From JAVBLY01 sp031553035 (GTDB taxonomy: Bacteria; Bacillota; Clostridia; Peptostreptococcales; Anaerovoracaceae), in the NCBI GenBank assembly GCA_031553035.1, contig JAVBLY010000006.1:186001-250000 (forward strand): a DNA stretch of 64,000 bases, read 5' to 3'. The notes below the pieces were generated by a model that saw only the letters and a program-made list of their open reading frames with translations, was not told the origin of the DNA and ran no database searches. The position numbers and the translations under genes are program-made. The first letter of the stretch is position 1, and each line of letters opens with the position of its first letter. Shown here piece after piece: positions 61,770 to 64,000 of the stretch.

Positions 61770-62644
61770 GTAGAACGAAAAGATCAAAACCGTCACCATC
61801 CACATGGTTGATATTACTGCTTCTAATTGCAGTAGTCGCACTTTGTATTTTCACAGTATTTTCGCTAAAGGAAAGCAGAACGCAGAAATCCGAGATCAGC
61901 AGTCTTACTAAACAGGTAGAAGACCTGACCGTCCCGGAAGGGCAGGATGTGCTGTCATACCAGAAATTATATCCTGATATGAAAAGCAAACTCCCCAAGG
62001 AATGGAACAGATCGGAAAAAACAGTATATCTTACGTTTGATGACGGTCCGTCCAAGGTCACACCGGACATCCTTGCGACCCTGAAAAAAGAAAATGTAAA
62101 AGCCACATTTTTTGTTATCGGGAATGGCAGTGACCACAGCAAGATGAAGGCCATAAAGGACGCAGGACATGCAGTTGCTGTCCATACATATTCCCATGAC
62201 TATAATAAGATCTATGAGAGTGTGGACAGCTATGTTGAGGATTTTCACAAGATATATAAATTGATTGAAAAAGAAACAGGAACTGCTCCGACGATTTTCC
62301 GGTATCCGGGCGGCAGCAATAACGCTTATAATGTACTTAACCAGCCGCAGACAACTGCGGAAATGTTCAGAAGAGGGTTCGTACCTTTTGACTGGAATGT
62401 GGACAGCGGAGACGCAAATGCTGTAAGCGTGCCTGCGGATCAGATAGTAAAGAATTCTCTGCAGGGGATAGGTTCCGAAAGGGTAATAATACTGATGCAT
62501 GATGCCCCTGCCAAAGCCACGACAGCGAAAGCACTTCCCAGGATAATCAATGGGTACAAGAAAGCGGGATATACCTTTGATATACTGACCAATGAAGATG
62601 CACCGATACTTTTTAGCACACCGGATGGAGAGAGATATGACTGA
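61766..62644 (+). CDS. Polysaccharide deacetylase, membrane-anchored
   Basis: 292 residues, AAGGAGG upstream. One N-terminal membrane segment (about 14-34), a short coiled region, then a NodB domain with TFDDGPS (metal Asp) and HTYSHDYNKIY (metal His pair), and FRYPGGSNN. Acts outside the cell, probably removing acetyl groups from peptidoglycan N-acetylglucosamine, which gives lysozyme resistance; the substrate is inferred. It overlaps mini-RNase III by 8 bp. Confidence 0.92.
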   Translation: MSRTKRSKPSPSTWLILLLLIAVVALCIFTVFSLKESRTQKSEISSLTKQVEDLTVPEGQDVLSYQKLYPDMKSKLPKEWNRSEKTVYLTFDDGPSKVTPDILATLKKENVKATFFVIGNGSDHSKMKAIKDAGHAVAVHTYSHDYNKIYESVDSYVEDFHKIYKLIEKETGTAPTIFRYPGGSNNAYNVLNQPQTTAEMFRRGFVPFDWNVDSGDANAVSVPADQIVKNSLQGIGSERVIILMHDAPAKATTAKALPRIINGYKKAGYTFDILTNEDAPILFSTPDGERYD

Positions 62645-63056
62645 CAATAAGAAAATGACCGATAAGACGGAAATGACAAATTATATTAAGATGGACACGA
62701 CGACCCTTGCCTTTGTGGGAGATGCTGTTTACGAAGAGTATGTAAGGGAATATGTAGTCCAGTGCGGTACTCTCAAAGCCGACAGGTTGCATGCCCAGTC
62801 AGTGCGATTTGTCAATGCAGGCGCTCAGGCAAAGATCATGAAGTCTCTCTTAAGCGACCTGCCTGAAGAGGAACAGACCCTCGTAAAGCGGGCAAGAAAC
62901 AAAAAGACGAATACAAAGGCAAAGAATGCAAGTCCGGTGGATTACAAATGGGCAACTGCATTTGAAGCTCTGATAGGTTACTATAAGCTTTCGGAACAAA
63001 TCGATAAGATGGAAGATTTCATAATAAAAGCACTGAATGTTATAGATGGGGAGTAG
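62637..63056 (+). CDS. mrnC: Mini-ribonuclease III
   Basis: 139 residues from the ATG after GGAGAGAG; earlier in-frame ATGs at 62592 and 62625 lie inside the previous gene. RNase III catalytic domain without dsRNA-binding domain: TLAFVGDAVYEEYVREYV and YKWATAFEALIGYYKL. It trims 23S rRNA ends. Usual companion of cysS in Firmicutes. Confidence 0.94.
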   Translation: MTDNKKMTDKTEMTNYIKMDTTTLAFVGDAVYEEYVREYVVQCGTLKADRLHAQSVRFVNAGAQAKIMKSLLSDLPEEEQTLVKRARNKKTNTKAKNASPVDYKWATAFEALIGYYKLSEQIDKMEDFIIKALNVIDGE

Positions 63057-63068
63057 GGAGGAATAGAT

Positions 63069-63899
63069 ATGAGTTACGCAGACAAGTTATTTGTAGATAT
63101 GTGCAGCGATATAATTGATAACGGATTTTCCTCGGAGGGGCAGAAAGTAAGACCTGTCTGGGAAGACGGGACTCCTGCCCATACCGTGAAGCAGTTCGGA
63201 GTGATCAATCGGTATGATCTTACTAAAGAATTTCCCGCCATAACTTTAAGGCCTGTCCCCTTAAAAACCTGTGTGGATGAACTTCTTTGGATCTGGCAGA
63301 AAAAGTCTAACAACATAAAGGATCTTGGCAGCAAGATCTGGGATTCCTGGGCAGATGAAACCGGGAGCATCGGCAAAGCCTACGGTTATCAGATGGGAAT
63401 AAAATATAAGTTCGCCCAGGGTGAAATGGATCAGGTTGACAATGTCCTGTGGCAGCTTAAAAATACACCTTATTCCAGAAGGATTCTTACGAATCTTTTT
63501 AACTTCCAGGATCTTCATGAAATGGGACTGGAGCCTTGCGCCTACAGTATGACGTTCAATGTGACGGAGAACCGTCTCAATGGGATCCTTAACCAGCGCT
63601 CTCAGGATATACTGGCGGCCAATGCGTTCAATGTGACCCAGTACTCGGTACTGACACATATGTTTGCACAGGTCAGCGGACTTGAAGTGGGAGAGTTTAT
63701 CCACGTGATTTCCGATGCCCACATATACGATCGCCATGTGCCTATTATTAAGGAGCTGATCACAAGAAAGCAATATCCGGCGCCGAAATTCCTGATGAAC
63801 CCTGATATCAAGAATTTTTATGACTTTACGGTAGATGACGTGGCATTCGAAGAATACGAAGCGGGACCTCAGGTCAAGGGGATACCCGTCGCTATATAG
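63069..63899 (+). CDS. thyA: Thymidylate synthase
   Basis: 276 residues, GGGAGGAA upstream. Catalytic Cys in GLEPCAYSMTFNV (most ThyA proteins have PPCH), then LNGILNQRSQDILAANAFNV and HVISDAHIYDRHV. It converts dUMP to dTMP with methylenetetrahydrofolate, giving dihydrofolate; the next gene is a DHFR, which recycles it. Confidence 0.95.
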   Translation: MSYADKLFVDMCSDIIDNGFSSEGQKVRPVWEDGTPAHTVKQFGVINRYDLTKEFPAITLRPVPLKTCVDELLWIWQKKSNNIKDLGSKIWDSWADETGSIGKAYGYQMGIKYKFAQGEMDQVDNVLWQLKNTPYSRRILTNLFNFQDLHEMGLEPCAYSMTFNVTENRLNGILNQRSQDILAANAFNVTQYSVLTHMFAQVSGLEVGEFIHVISDAHIYDRHVPIIKELITRKQYPAPKFLMNPDIKNFYDFTVDDVAFEEYEAGPQVKGIPVAI

Positions 63900-63949
63900 C
63901 CTGTAAAGACACACGAAGATACTCTAAGGAAAATATGAGAGAAGGCAAA

Positions 63950-64000
63950 ATGAAGCTGAAGACAATTGCAGTAGTAGATAGAAACTGGGGAATCGGAATG
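63950..64000 (+). CDS. Dihydrofolate reductase (3'-truncated by window end)
   Basis: Only 17 codons are visible: MKLKTIAVVDRNWGIGM, the characteristic DHFR N-terminus (AVD-x-NWGIG). GAGAAGG lies upstream; an ATG at 63935 is also in frame. The position after thyA supports it. Confidence 0.8.
   Translation, partial: MKLKTIAVVDRNWGIGM

Overview
The window looks like chromosomal DNA of an anaerobic Firmicute of class Clostridia, probably close to the Peptostreptococcales/Anaerovoracaceae. This is inferred from gene content and order: ftsH, coaX-dusB-greA-lysS, carD-PIN/TRAM-ispDF-proS, cysE-cysS, mini-RNase III, a biotin-dependent Na+-pumping decarboxylase, frequent TTG starts and strong AGGAGG ribosome sites. 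The species cannot be named from this sequence.

Layout. 1-3.4 kb: end of a peptide/nickel-type ABC importer (permease fragment, lipoprotein binding protein, two-ATPase fusion with a His-rich linker). 3.7-8.1 kb: MFS transporter, metal-dependent cyclase, LysR regulator and a second MFS transporter, with a LysR-type operator candidate upstream. 8.2-19.4 kb: the most unusual part. It holds a DUF4430 lipoprotein, a 7TM receptor histidine kinase converging on its response regulator, a repeat-rich surface protein, a second receptor with the same sensor and 7TM region but a LuxR-type DNA-binding output, an LRR surface protein and an orphan DUF559-like nuclease. Between these genes lie two copies of a roughly 240-bp structured element (R1), a 32-bp tandem repeat array, two copies of a shorter hairpin element (R2), and a decayed 3' end of another LuxR-receptor gene.

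19.9-26.4 kb: housekeeping run metG, tatD, tilS, ftsH. 26.5-29.9 kb: decarboxylase alpha subunit, a delta/epsilon C-terminal domain, biotin carrier and a 2,4-diaminopentanoate-dehydrogenase-like enzyme. 30.0-37.8 kb: an A/T-rich catabolic unit bounded by terminators. A sigma-54 activator is divergent from an operon for aminotransferase, M20 hydrolase, NCS2 permease and dihydropyrimidinase/hydantoinase. A consensus -24/-12 promoter and a perfect 47-bp palindrome lie between them. 37.9-45.3 kb: coaX, dusB, greA, lysS, the decarboxylase beta subunit, a 49-residue membrane subunit and an EF-G paralogue. 45.3-48.9 kb (minus): response regulator, sensor kinase, radA. 49.1-64 kb: carD, PIN/TRAM protein, ispDF, proS, a chromate transporter pair, Nudix, cyclophilin, M23 peptidase, cysE-cysS, GNAT, DMT exporter, polysaccharide deacetylase, mini-RNase III, thyA and the start of a DHFR gene.

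How the parts may work together (inference). The two shared-input receptors could sense one envelope or extracellular cue and control the neighbouring surface proteins, one by phosphorelay and one directly. The decarboxylase subunits, split over two loci 13 kb apart, should form one membrane Na+ pump. The sigma-54 operon fits import and stepwise hydrolysis of a cyclic ureide such as a dihydropyrimidine or hydantoin, followed by transamination. No rRNA, tRNA, CRISPR array, intact insertion sequence or phage gene was recognised.
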